Shown: positions 27,094 to 34,843 of the stretch, piece by piece
Numbering within the stretch: position 1 is the stretch's first letter
Layout: each line of letters starts with the position of its first letter
NCBI RefSeq assembly: GCF_023150065.1
Contig: NZ_JAKLLN010000017.1
Span: 47,743 to 111,742, forward strand
From: Zoogloea sp.
GTDB lineage: Bacteria > Pseudomonadota > Gammaproteobacteria > Burkholderiales > Rhodocyclaceae
DNA: 64,000 nucleotides
Reading direction: 5' to 3'
Translations under genes and position numbers: made by a program
The notes under the pieces: model-generated
What the model was told of the DNA's origin: nothing
The model's input: the letters and a program-made list of their open reading frames with translations, nothing else
Database searches by the model: none

Positions 27094-27474
27094 TCAGGAT
27101 TTCTTGTAGAAGTTATGGCAGCTCTTGCAGGTTCTGGACAGGTCGGTGGCCAGATTGGTGGCATGGTCGAAGTCACCTCCGTTCACGGATTTGAGGATAT
27201 CGGCGACCAGCTCGCGGCTCTTCTTCGACAGCCTCACGGCGTCATCGGCGTCGCCCTTGCTAACGTAAAAGTGCTCGATCTCGGCGAACATGCCGCCAAG
27301 TTCGGTTGCATCGGAGAGACTGCCCTTCTTGTCCTTAAGGGCAATGTTGGAGGCCATGCTCTTGTTGACGTCTTCGACGGCCTGCATCAGGTCGGAGTCG
27401 AGCTCCGCCACGGCGGCCCATACACTGCCCGCGAAGAGGATGAGGATTCCGGCTATCAGACTGATCTTGCGCAT
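27094..27474 (-). CDS. Monohaem cytochrome c'-like protein
   Basis: A 126-residue exported helical protein with signal MRKISLIAGILILFAGSVWA and a single haem motif CKSCH at 116-120, six residues from the C-terminus. Helical content and the terminal haem site are like cytochrome c'/c556, but it is shorter than the 155-residue protein at 3422-3889. It is followed closely by the peroxiredoxin and c4 genes; a strong hairpin separates it from DUF1501 upstream. Confidence 0.83.
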   Translation of the reverse strand: MRKISLIAGILILFAGSVWAAVAELDSDLMQAVEDVNKSMASNIALKDKKGSLSDATELGGMFAEIEHFYVSKGDADDAVRLSKKSRELVADILKSVNGGDFDHATNLATDLSRTCKSCHNFYKKS

Positions 27475-27532
27475 TGCTGTTCAACCTGCCGGGCCGGTAC
27501 TCCGACCGGCCACATGAGAGAGTAAGAGTAAG

Positions 27533-27560
27533 GGGGCCGCCCGTCGCCGGGCGGCCCCCG
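27533..27560 (-). terminator. Strong hairpin after the DUF1501 gene
   Basis: A perfect 11-base stem (27533-27543 with 27550-27560, 6-base loop) just beyond the DUF1501 stop. The minus strand continues TTACTCTTACTCTC, T-rich but not a run. It is probably a partial terminator or an mRNA-processing/stability element between DUF1501 and the cytochrome gene. Confidence 0.5.
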
Positions 27561-27566
27561 TGGGCA

Positions 27567-29018
27567 TCAGGCGATGAGTTCCTTCACCACCTTGCCGTAC
27601 ACCACCGTCGGGCGCTCGGAGCGGCCGGCATTGAGGTAGGTGACCTTGAGGTGATCCAGGCCCAGCAGGGCCAGCACGGTGGCGTGGAGGTCATAGGTAT
27701 CCACGGCCTTCTCCTTATCGGCGACCTGCAGGCCGATGGCGTCGGTTTCGCCGTAGGTCAGGCCGGCCTTCACGCCGCCACCGGCCATCCACTGGGTGTA
27801 GCCCCAGGGGTTGTGATCACGGCCATCGCCCGACTCGCCGAAGGAGGTGCGGCCGAACTCGGAGGTCCACACCACCAGGGTCGATTCCAGCAGCCCGCGG
27901 GACTTCAGGTCGGCGAGCAGGCCCGCAATGGGCTTGTCCACCATCCTGGCCATGGCGCCGTGGTTCTTCTCGAGGTCGCTGTGGGCATCCCAGTTGCGGA
28001 CGTCCTCGTTGGCCGGGCCGGACACCACCTGCACGAAGCGCACGCCGCGCTCCACCAGGCGGCGCGCGCGCAACAGCACCGTGCCGTAGTCATTGGTGTC
28101 CTTGTCACCAATGCCGTAGAGGGCGCGGGTGGTGGCGGTTTCCTTGTTCACGTCCACCGCCTCCGGGGCGGTGCTCTGCATGCGGTAGGCCAGCTCGTAG
28201 GCCTCGATGCGCGCCTTCAGTTCGGAGTCACCCTTGTAGCGGGTGGCGTGGTGCTGGTTGAGCTGCTTGAGCAGATCGAGTTCGGAGCGCTGGGCTGCGG
28301 CGGCGATTAGCTCGGGGCGGGCCAGGTTGTGGATGGGCTGCTCGCCGGGGAGGAAGGCCGTGCCCTGATACACCGCCGGCAGGAAGCCGGAGCTCCAGTT
28401 CACCGAGCCCCCCTGAGGCTCATTCTTGCCGTTGTAGAGCACCACATAGGACGGCAGGTCGCGGTTGGCCGAGCCCAGGGCGTACTGAACCCATGCCCCG
28501 AGGGACGGACGCCCCGGCACCAGATCGCCGGTGTTCAGCTTGAGGATGGAGATGTTGTGGGTGGCACCCACCGTCACACTCGACTTGATGAAGGCGATGT
28601 CGTCGGCGCGCTGGGCCAGGTTGGGCAGCAGGTCGGAGAACCAGGCGCCGCTCTGCCCATGCTGCTTCCACTCCCGCTTGGAGATGAAGAGCTTGTTGGA
28701 GTCGCCGCCCCGGGTGGCCAGCTGGATGCCCTGGGTGAAGGAGTCCGGCGTCGGCTTGCCGGCCAGCTTGATCAGCTCCGGCTTGTGGTCGAAGAGATCG
28801 AGGTGGCTGGGCGCGCCATCCATGTGCAGCCAGATCACCGATTTGGCCGTACCCGGAAAGTGCGGCTTTTTGGGGGCCAGCGGATCGTCAATGCCGGCGG
28901 CCAGGTCGGCCGCGTTGGCGTAGGAGAGCAGGCCTCCGCCCGGCAGCGCCAGGGACGAGACGCCGAGGGCGCCCAGGCCCAGCCCGGCCTTATGCAGGAA
29001 TTCGCGACGTGATTTCAT
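27567..29018 (-). CDS. Tat-exported DUF1501 protein
   Basis: A 483-residue protein with twin-arginine signal MKSRREFLHKAGLGLGALG (hence the start at 29018, not 29042). DUF1501 belongs to the alkaline-phosphatase/sulfatase fold clan; HMDGAPSHLDLFDHKPELI, WTSEFGRT and GRDHNPWGYTQWMAGGG are its characteristic stretches with metal-type Asp/His residues. No activity has been proven for the family as far as I know. It is typically paired with DUF1549/DUF1553 proteins, as here (27 bases apart), an arrangement best known from Planctomycetes and unusual in this type of genome. Confidence 0.88.
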   Translation of the reverse strand: MKSRREFLHKAGLGLGALGVSSLALPGGGLLSYANAADLAAGIDDPLAPKKPHFPGTAKSVIWLHMDGAPSHLDLFDHKPELIKLAGKPTPDSFTQGIQLATRGGDSNKLFISKREWKQHGQSGAWFSDLLPNLAQRADDIAFIKSSVTVGATHNISILKLNTGDLVPGRPSLGAWVQYALGSANRDLPSYVVLYNGKNEPQGGSVNWSSGFLPAVYQGTAFLPGEQPIHNLARPELIAAAAQRSELDLLKQLNQHHATRYKGDSELKARIEAYELAYRMQSTAPEAVDVNKETATTRALYGIGDKDTNDYGTVLLRARRLVERGVRFVQVVSGPANEDVRNWDAHSDLEKNHGAMARMVDKPIAGLLADLKSRGLLESTLVVWTSEFGRTSFGESGDGRDHNPWGYTQWMAGGGVKAGLTYGETDAIGLQVADKEKAVDTYDLHATVLALLGLDHLKVTYLNAGRSERPTVVYGKVVKELIA

Positions 29019-29045
29019 GGTGCTGTGTCCTTCCGGATTCAATGA

Positions 29046-31358
29046 TTAGTAGCGATATACGAATTCGTTGGAATTCAGGATCGTGTGGGTCAGATCGACA
29101 AAGGCGGCAAGGCGGATCGGCTCGGCATTGCGGGCCTGGCTGGTATTGAGGCCCACCGGCACGGCCATCGAAACCCGGCCACTGGCAATCGCCTGTTCCC
29201 GGAAGAGGCCTTCCTGACGGTCGAGGAAGGACACCAGGGTGTTCTTCTCGAACTTGTCCGGACTGCGCGAATACACGATCTGGAAGAGGCGCTCGATTTG
29301 CTTCACCGGATCCGGACCAGCCTCACGCACCACACGACCGGCCAGCGCCTGGGACGACTTGAAGACCTGCTCGTTGTTGATCAGGGCCAGCGCCTGCAGC
29401 GGCGACGTGGTGATGGAGCGCTTGCTGTGCACCTTCTGCGGCGAGGCCATATCGAAGGTCTCGAGCATCGGGTAGGGCACGCTGCGACGGTTGAAGATGT
29501 AGATGCTGCGGCGGTTGTACTCGCCGGGATCCTTATCCACCGTCCAGAAGCGGCCGGGGGCCTTCAGGGTGGAGGGCACCGGCGGGAACACGGCCGGGCC
29601 GCCCACCTTGTCCACCAGCTCGCCGGAAGCGGCCAGCAGGGAGTCGCGGATCTGCTCGGCATCCAGGCGCTGACGCGGGAATACGGCCAGCAGCTTGTTG
29701 TCCGGGTCAATCTTGGCAACATCCTCGCGGGGCGCAGAAGACTGACGATAAGTACTGGACAGCAGGATCTCGCGTTGCAGCTTCTTGGTGCTCCAGCCGT
29801 CCTTGACGAACCTGTCGGCCAGATAGTCGAGGAGTTCCGGATGGGTCGGTTTGGTGCCGGCGCGGCCGAAATCACTCACCGTTTCAATCACACCACGGCC
29901 AAAGTACTGGCCCCACACCCGGTTCACGAACACGCGTGCGGTCAGCGGGTTGTTCGGGCTGGACAGCCAGCTGGCCAGCGCAGCACGACGACCGGTGGAG
30001 TTCTCCAGCGGGGTGATCTGGATCTTCTCGTTGGTCGGGTTGAAGAGTGCCGGGACGCCGGGCTGCACCTCCTCCAGCGGCCGGTCCCAATCACCCACAA
30101 ACAGGAGGTGCGTCTGGGCCGGGTCCTTACCCAGATCCACGACACCGGAGATGCGTTCGGACCCCTTGCTGGGGCGCAGATCGTCGTACTTGCGCAACTC
30201 TTCCGTGAGCTTGGCCAACTGCTCCTTGATGCCCTTGGCGCTTTCCTCGTAATTGAGGTAAGAGGCGGTGACGGCCTGGTCGGTGTAATTGGTGGTCAGG
30301 TAGCGATTGATGACCCAACGCTCTTTCGGCGTCGCCGTATCAAGCTTGTCGCGCTTGGCCAGGGCCTCGCGGGTTTCCGGCGTGAAACGACCGATGTGGT
30401 ACTCCTCGCCCACCTTGCGGATCGGCGCAAGCAGCGCCTTGATGCGGTCACGCACATCCTTGGTGGCGGCCTGGTACTTGGCCTGGGCTTCCGAGTATTT
30501 CAGGTCGGCCTCGCCCTTCTCCTTGAGAGGTAGGGTGTCATTCGCCGAGGCGTTCGCAAAGAAGGCCTGAAGCTGGAAGTACTCCTTCTGGGAGACCTTG
30601 TCGATCTTGTGGTTGTGGCAGCGGGCGCACTCCACCGAAGACCCGAGGAACACCGTGCTCACCGTATCCACCATGTCGGTGGTGTTCTGGTACTTCTTCT
30701 GCACGATGTTGCGGGAGTTGCTATCGTCCGCATAGGCGCGCAGGAAGCCGGTGGCCACCAGCGCATCCTGCTTGCCCGGCCACAGCTCGTCGCCGGCAAT
30801 CTGCTCTTTCACGAACAGGTCGTAGGGCTTGTCCTGATTGAAGGAGTTGATTACGTAGTCCCGATAGCGCCACATGTTGGCGCGGGTCTCATCATTGGTG
30901 AACCCGGCGCTGTCCGAGTAGCGGGCCAGATCCAGCCAGCGCCGGGCCTGGCGCTCGCCGTAGCGGGTCGAGGCCAGCAGGCGGTCCACCAGCTTCTCGT
31001 AGGCATCGGGGGAGCGGTCTTCAACAAATGCCTTGACCTCCTCCGGCGTCGGAATCAGGCCCCACACATCGAGGGTCGCCCGCCGGATGAAGGTCTCACG
31101 ATCCACCTCGGCCGAGGGCTTGATGTTCTTGCCTTCAAGCTGGGCCAGCACGAAGGCATCCACCGGCTTGCGGACCCACTTGGCCTGCTTCACCGCCGGC
31201 AGTGCCGGCGCTTGAACCACCTTATAGGGCGACCACTGGGACGCACGAGCCGTGCGGGATGGGGATGAGGCTGCGGGGGCCTCCACCTTGTCTTCCGCGC
31301 CGGCAGGCAGCGCGGCTGCAAAGCACGACACGACGGCGAGATACACGAGTTTCTTCAT
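29046..31358 (-). CDS. Exported DUF1549/DUF1553 (PSD1-type) protein
   Basis: A 770-residue secreted protein with signal MKKLVYLAVVSCFAAALPAGA. The DUF1549 region begins near residue 60 (KPVDAFVLAQLEG, RRATLDVWGLIPTPEEV) and contains CARCHNHKID, a CxxCH motif that could bind haem. DUF1553 follows (NPLTARVFVNRVWGQYFGRGVIETVSDFG, and FPRQRLDAEQIRDSLLAASGEL). Unlike many planctomycete PSD1 proteins it has no separate N-terminal cytochrome domain. It is first in the operon with DUF1501, behind a long leader and a sigma-54-like site. Function unknown; its role may be in handling large or sulfated/phosphorylated substrates. Confidence 0.87.
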   Translation of the reverse strand: MKKLVYLAVVSCFAAALPAGAEDKVEAPAASSPSRTARASQWSPYKVVQAPALPAVKQAKWVRKPVDAFVLAQLEGKNIKPSAEVDRETFIRRATLDVWGLIPTPEEVKAFVEDRSPDAYEKLVDRLLASTRYGERQARRWLDLARYSDSAGFTNDETRANMWRYRDYVINSFNQDKPYDLFVKEQIAGDELWPGKQDALVATGFLRAYADDSNSRNIVQKKYQNTTDMVDTVSTVFLGSSVECARCHNHKIDKVSQKEYFQLQAFFANASANDTLPLKEKGEADLKYSEAQAKYQAATKDVRDRIKALLAPIRKVGEEYHIGRFTPETREALAKRDKLDTATPKERWVINRYLTTNYTDQAVTASYLNYEESAKGIKEQLAKLTEELRKYDDLRPSKGSERISGVVDLGKDPAQTHLLFVGDWDRPLEEVQPGVPALFNPTNEKIQITPLENSTGRRAALASWLSSPNNPLTARVFVNRVWGQYFGRGVIETVSDFGRAGTKPTHPELLDYLADRFVKDGWSTKKLQREILLSSTYRQSSAPREDVAKIDPDNKLLAVFPRQRLDAEQIRDSLLAASGELVDKVGGPAVFPPVPSTLKAPGRFWTVDKDPGEYNRRSIYIFNRRSVPYPMLETFDMASPQKVHSKRSITTSPLQALALINNEQVFKSSQALAGRVVREAGPDPVKQIERLFQIVYSRSPDKFEKNTLVSFLDRQEGLFREQAIASGRVSMAVPVGLNTSQARNAEPIRLAAFVDLTHTILNSNEFVYRY

Positions 31359-31453
31359 CGATTCACTCCAGATTGCTTCATCGGATTACGCATTGGCTCA
31401 GGGAATAAATAGCGGGCCTGGCGTCAGGCAATGGCGGCCCCACAACCTCTATT

Positions 31454-31469
31454 AGCAGCAGTCATGCCA
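31454..31469 (-). promoter_or_regulatory. Sigma-54-like promoter of the DUF1549-DUF1501 operon
   Basis: On the minus strand TGGCATGACTGCTGCT, with two mismatches to TGGCACG-N4-TTGCW and exact GG-N10-GC spacing. The GC is 97 bases before the ATG at 31358, so the leader would be about 85 bases. Confidence 0.5.
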
Positions 31470-31613
31470 CCCAGTGAAAACACAGCGGACGAAGTACCAA
31501 AATGAATGAATAATTTCTTTCCGATCAAACCCCTATGAAAGCAGCCCTGCATCCATGCAGAAATACTCCAAGCCACGGCCTGCATGCCATGGGAGACAAG
31601 GGGCCGGGCAATG

Positions 31614-31629
31614 TGCTTCCCCGGCAGCA
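31614..31629 (+). promoter_or_regulatory. Candidate upstream activator dyad
   Basis: TGCTTCCCCGGCAGCA: one mismatch to TGYTGCC-N2-GGCARCA. It begins 145 bases upstream of the minus-strand sigma-54-like site of the DUF1549 operon. Confidence 0.45.
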
Positions 31630-31744
31630 GCCCCCGGAACCGGGCTGCTTGCTTTTCAGCAGCAATAAGACAGGCCACCAGAAATCCGGAGAAAGAGCCC
31701 CGCCCGGGAAATTGCTTGAAATGCAGCAGCCCTGCCGACCAGAA

Positions 31745-31760
31745 TGCTGCAACGCCAACA
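31745..31760 (+). promoter_or_regulatory. Candidate upstream activator dyad
   Basis: TGCTGCAACGCCAACA: one mismatch in each half of TGYTGCC-N2-GGCARCA. It ends 152 bases before the sigma-54 site of the TonB receptor at 31972. Confidence 0.45.
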
Positions 31761-31912
31761 TCCTGAAAATCCTGATTAGCTTCTGAAGAAGACAGATAAG
31801 CAAAAAGGGCAAACCGGAATGTATCGCAAGCTCTTGAATAAAAAGACCGGAATACCCTTTTGAGGTGAAATCTCCTCTTCCCGTGAAATAGAAAAACCCG
31901 GAACACGACGGG

Positions 31913-31928
31913 TGGCACGCCTATTGCC
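31913..31928 (+). promoter_or_regulatory. Sigma-54 -24/-12 promoter of the third TonB receptor
   Basis: TGGCACGCCTATTGCC matches TGGCACG-N4-TTGC exactly, differing only at the final W. The GC is 45 bases before the ATG at 31972. This is the best sigma-54 match in the window. Confidence 0.78.
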
Positions 31929-31971
31929 AATAGGTTCCGACTATTTCGTTTCATTTCCTGGAGATTTCCCG

Positions 31972-34725
31972 ATGAGCACCCATGTGCCCAGCCGCCGCCA
32001 GCATCCTGCGAGCGCTTCCGATTCATTCCCGTTCCGCCGCACGCCCCTGGCAAGCATCGTCACGGCACTTGCCTTGCTTGCGTCAGCCTCGGCCGGCGCC
32101 GCCGACAGCCGCTCGGTGGCCGAACTCGAAGCCGAGATCGCCCGCCTGCAGCAGGAGATCGCGGCCAAGGCGCGTACCGGCGCCGGCACGCCCCAGGCGC
32201 CGACCGCCGACCCCAGCGCCGCGGAAAGCGGCAAGACGCTGGATACCGTGGTGGTTCGCAGCCGCCACCGTCTCGAAAGGCTGAAGGACGTCCCCATCTC
32301 GGTGGCCGTCGTCACCGGAGCCGAGCTGACCCGGGAGGCCACCGCCGACCTGGACGGGGTGACCAAGCGCATCTCCAACTTCGCCTGGAACCCCGGTAAC
32401 GCGCGCACCAGCAGCCTGTCTATCCGCGGCCTCGGCAAGCAGTCCCAGACCGATGCCATGGACCCCAGCGTCGGCCTCAACGTGGACGGCATCGCCTACG
32501 GCTACAACCCCCTGTCCAGCTTCGACCTGTTCGACGTGGACACCGTGGAAGTGCTTCGCGGCCCCCAGGGCACCCTGTTCGGCCGCAACGCCAACCTGGG
32601 GGTACTGAAGATCACCAACAAGCGCCCGACCTTCACCCCGGAAGCGGAGTATTCGGTGGGCTTTGGCCAGGGGCAGCGCCTCACCGCTCAGGGTGCGATA
32701 GGTGGCGCCATCGTCGATGACGTGCTGGCCTGGCGCGGCTCCTTCCGTGTCGACCGGGGCGCCGGCTACGTGAAGAACGTGGAAAAGGGCTATCTGGAGA
32801 GCACCTTCGGCAACAGCGACCGGGTGGCCGGCCGGGTGCAGTTCCTGCTCACTCCCAGCGCCGACTTCAATGCCCGCCTGAGCCTGGAAATGACGCCGAC
32901 CACCGGCGAGGCCTTCAACGGCAAGACCATCTACACCCCCACCCCCCTCACCTACGCCGACGGCAGCCCCAACAACCTCAACGCCGACGCGTCCACCCGT
33001 CTGGGCCGGCGCTGGTTCGGCCAGCTGCCCGGCTACTCCTATGCCGGCAGCTACCTCTACGGTGGCGGCTCGCGCAACACCGTCAACCTGGATCACCAGA
33101 CCCCGACCTACACCGACACCAAGGGCGGCCTGCTGGAGATGAACTGGAACGTGGCCGAGCACACCCTGACCTCGCTGACCGCCTACAAGGACTTCCGCTT
33201 CCAGGTGCGCAACGACGAAGGCACCCCATTCGACATCACCAAGCGCGGCGGCGGCCATGTGGACAAGTTCTCCCAGTTCAGCCAGGAGCTGCGCATCGCC
33301 TCCAAGGTGGGGGGCCTGGTGGACTACCAGGGCGGCCTGCACTTCCAGTCGATCAGCAACCGCTATGACTCCAACGCCGGCTTTGGCAGCGACGCTGGCG
33401 CCTGGTTTGCCAGCGCCAGCCAGTACAACCTGCTCGACGCCAGCGGCAATGGCCGCTACCTGATGGAGAACGCCCTCAACGAGCTGGTGGTGTCGCCCCT
33501 GCAGAAGATCGAGAGCAAGAGTCTGGCGGTCTTCGGCCAGGCCAACTGGCATGTCACCGAGCCCCTCACCATCACCACGGGCGCCCGCCTGACCCGGGAA
33601 GACCGGCGCAACACCACCAGCCGCCTGATAATCCAGGACGGCTACGGTGCCAGCCTCAATCCGGTGTCGATCAATGGCGTGCAACTGGGCGGCTTCAATT
33701 CAAACGCCACCACCGGCGCCCTGCTGGCCGGTAACTCGGCCGCCCAGCTGGCGCTGGCCGACCTGACCGCCAACCGCTACTTCGGCGCCGCATCCTACTC
33801 GGCCCTGTCGGCCGACCAGCTGCGCCTGATCGCCAACGCCAAGGCCCTGCGCCGGAGCAACATCGGCGTACTGTGGAACGAGACCGAAGCCGAGTCGATC
33901 AAGAAGGTTCACCCGACCCTGCTGCTGAGCCCCAGCTACAAGGTCAATGAAGACCTGACCACCTATGTCTCGGCCCAGTACGGCGAGAAAGCCGGTATTT
34001 CACAGATCACCAACGGCGAGCAGAACAACGCCAAGCCCGAGCGCACCTCGTCGCTGGAGGTCGGCTTCAAGTCCACGCTGCTCAACAAGTCGCTGGTCCT
34101 CAACGCCAACCTCTATCACACCAAGATCCGCGACTATCAGCAGGCGGTGCAGGTCTTCGACAAGTACAACACCGAGCTCAACCCGGCCAACGGCGACCAA
34201 TACACCAGCGCCACCGGCAACGTGCCCAAGGTCAAGGCCCAGGGCCTGGAAGTGGATGCCAGCTACTCGGGCTTCCGCAACGTGCTGGTGCGCTTCTCCG
34301 GCGCCTACAACGACGCCCGCTACGAAGACTACCCCAACGCCGCCAAGCCCGTGGAGCTCAACAACCTGGCCGACAAGTACCTGGACATGAGCGGCAAGAC
34401 ACTGCCGGGCGCCTCCAAGTTCAGCTTCAGCCTGGGCGCCGAATACCGCAAGCAGGTGCTCGGCGACAAGGAGTTCCACACCAGCTTCAACACCTACTAC
34501 GCCAGCAAGTTCAACTCCGACAACAACCTGTCCAGCTACGGCTGGATCGACGGCACCGCCCGCACCGACATCGCCATCGGCCTGGGCAAGGTGGACAAGA
34601 CCTTTGACGTGAACCTGATCGTCAAGAACGCCTTCAACGACACCACGCCGCTGGCCCGGACCTGGAACACCTACGTTCCCGCCGCACCGCGCTGGGTCGG
34701 GGTGGTGTTCACCGGCAAGCTCTGA
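31972..34725 (+). CDS. TonB-dependent receptor with periplasmic coiled-coil extension
   Basis: A 917-residue receptor, paralogue of the one at 159-2984. The signal peptide ends near residue 43 (ASAGA|AD). A short coiled coil follows at 48-67 (SVAELEAEIARLQQEIAAK), then a Pro/Ala linker, TonB box LDTVVV at 90-95, plug with VDTVEVLRGPQGTLFGRN, and a barrel ending VGVVFTGKL. Both paralogues end in Leu rather than the usual aromatic residue. The ATG at 31972 follows TGGAG; the earlier in-frame ATG at 31912 would overlap the sigma-54 site. It is divergent from the DUF1549/DUF1501 operon and shares its control region, suggesting joint function in uptake of one substrate. Confidence 0.93.
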   Translation: MSTHVPSRRQHPASASDSFPFRRTPLASIVTALALLASASAGAADSRSVAELEAEIARLQQEIAAKARTGAGTPQAPTADPSAAESGKTLDTVVVRSRHRLERLKDVPISVAVVTGAELTREATADLDGVTKRISNFAWNPGNARTSSLSIRGLGKQSQTDAMDPSVGLNVDGIAYGYNPLSSFDLFDVDTVEVLRGPQGTLFGRNANLGVLKITNKRPTFTPEAEYSVGFGQGQRLTAQGAIGGAIVDDVLAWRGSFRVDRGAGYVKNVEKGYLESTFGNSDRVAGRVQFLLTPSADFNARLSLEMTPTTGEAFNGKTIYTPTPLTYADGSPNNLNADASTRLGRRWFGQLPGYSYAGSYLYGGGSRNTVNLDHQTPTYTDTKGGLLEMNWNVAEHTLTSLTAYKDFRFQVRNDEGTPFDITKRGGGHVDKFSQFSQELRIASKVGGLVDYQGGLHFQSISNRYDSNAGFGSDAGAWFASASQYNLLDASGNGRYLMENALNELVVSPLQKIESKSLAVFGQANWHVTEPLTITTGARLTREDRRNTTSRLIIQDGYGASLNPVSINGVQLGGFNSNATTGALLAGNSAAQLALADLTANRYFGAASYSALSADQLRLIANAKALRRSNIGVLWNETEAESIKKVHPTLLLSPSYKVNEDLTTYVSAQYGEKAGISQITNGEQNNAKPERTSSLEVGFKSTLLNKSLVLNANLYHTKIRDYQQAVQVFDKYNTELNPANGDQYTSATGNVPKVKAQGLEVDASYSGFRNVLVRFSGAYNDARYEDYPNAAKPVELNNLADKYLDMSGKTLPGASKFSFSLGAEYRKQVLGDKEFHTSFNTYYASKFNSDNNLSSYGWIDGTARTDIAIGLGKVDKTFDVNLIVKNAFNDTTPLARTWNTYVPAAPRWVGVVFTGKL

Positions 34726-34754
34726 TCCACCTGAAGCTCTTCTCCTCGGCACTT

Positions 34755-34785
34755 TCCCCCGGGCTGGAACCCGGGGGATTTTTTT
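34755..34785 (+). terminator. Intrinsic terminator after the TonB receptor
   Basis: A 9-base GC-rich stem (34755-34763 with 34770-34778, 6-base loop) followed by seven T residues (34779-34785). This is a textbook rho-independent terminator 30 bases beyond the stop. It separates the receptor from the PepSY gene and excludes the TTG at 34784 as that gene's start. Confidence 0.92.
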
Positions 34786-34843
34786 GCCGGCGCCAGTCTT
34801 CCCGTGCCGGCCCACCCGACTGCCTTTCCCAAAGGTCTGCGCC

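Larger units (their letters stand above)
31359..31971. promoter_or_regulatory. Divergent control region between DUF1549 operon and TonB receptor
   Basis: A 613-base region with lower GC than its neighbours. No convincing gene: the short frames have no ribosome site or homology. It contains two outward-facing sigma-54-type sites (31454-31469 minus, 31913-31928 plus), two activator-like dyads (31614-31629, 31745-31760), a perfect dyad CTGCAT-CC-ATGCAG at 31547-31560, and a GC hairpin (31627-31633 with 31642-31648) followed by TTGCTTTTC. Confidence 0.55.

Noticed and set aside
31535..31786. 83-codon open frame in the DUF1549/TonB intergenic region
   Set aside because: No ribosome site, no recognisable domain, unusual composition and it overlaps regulatory sites.
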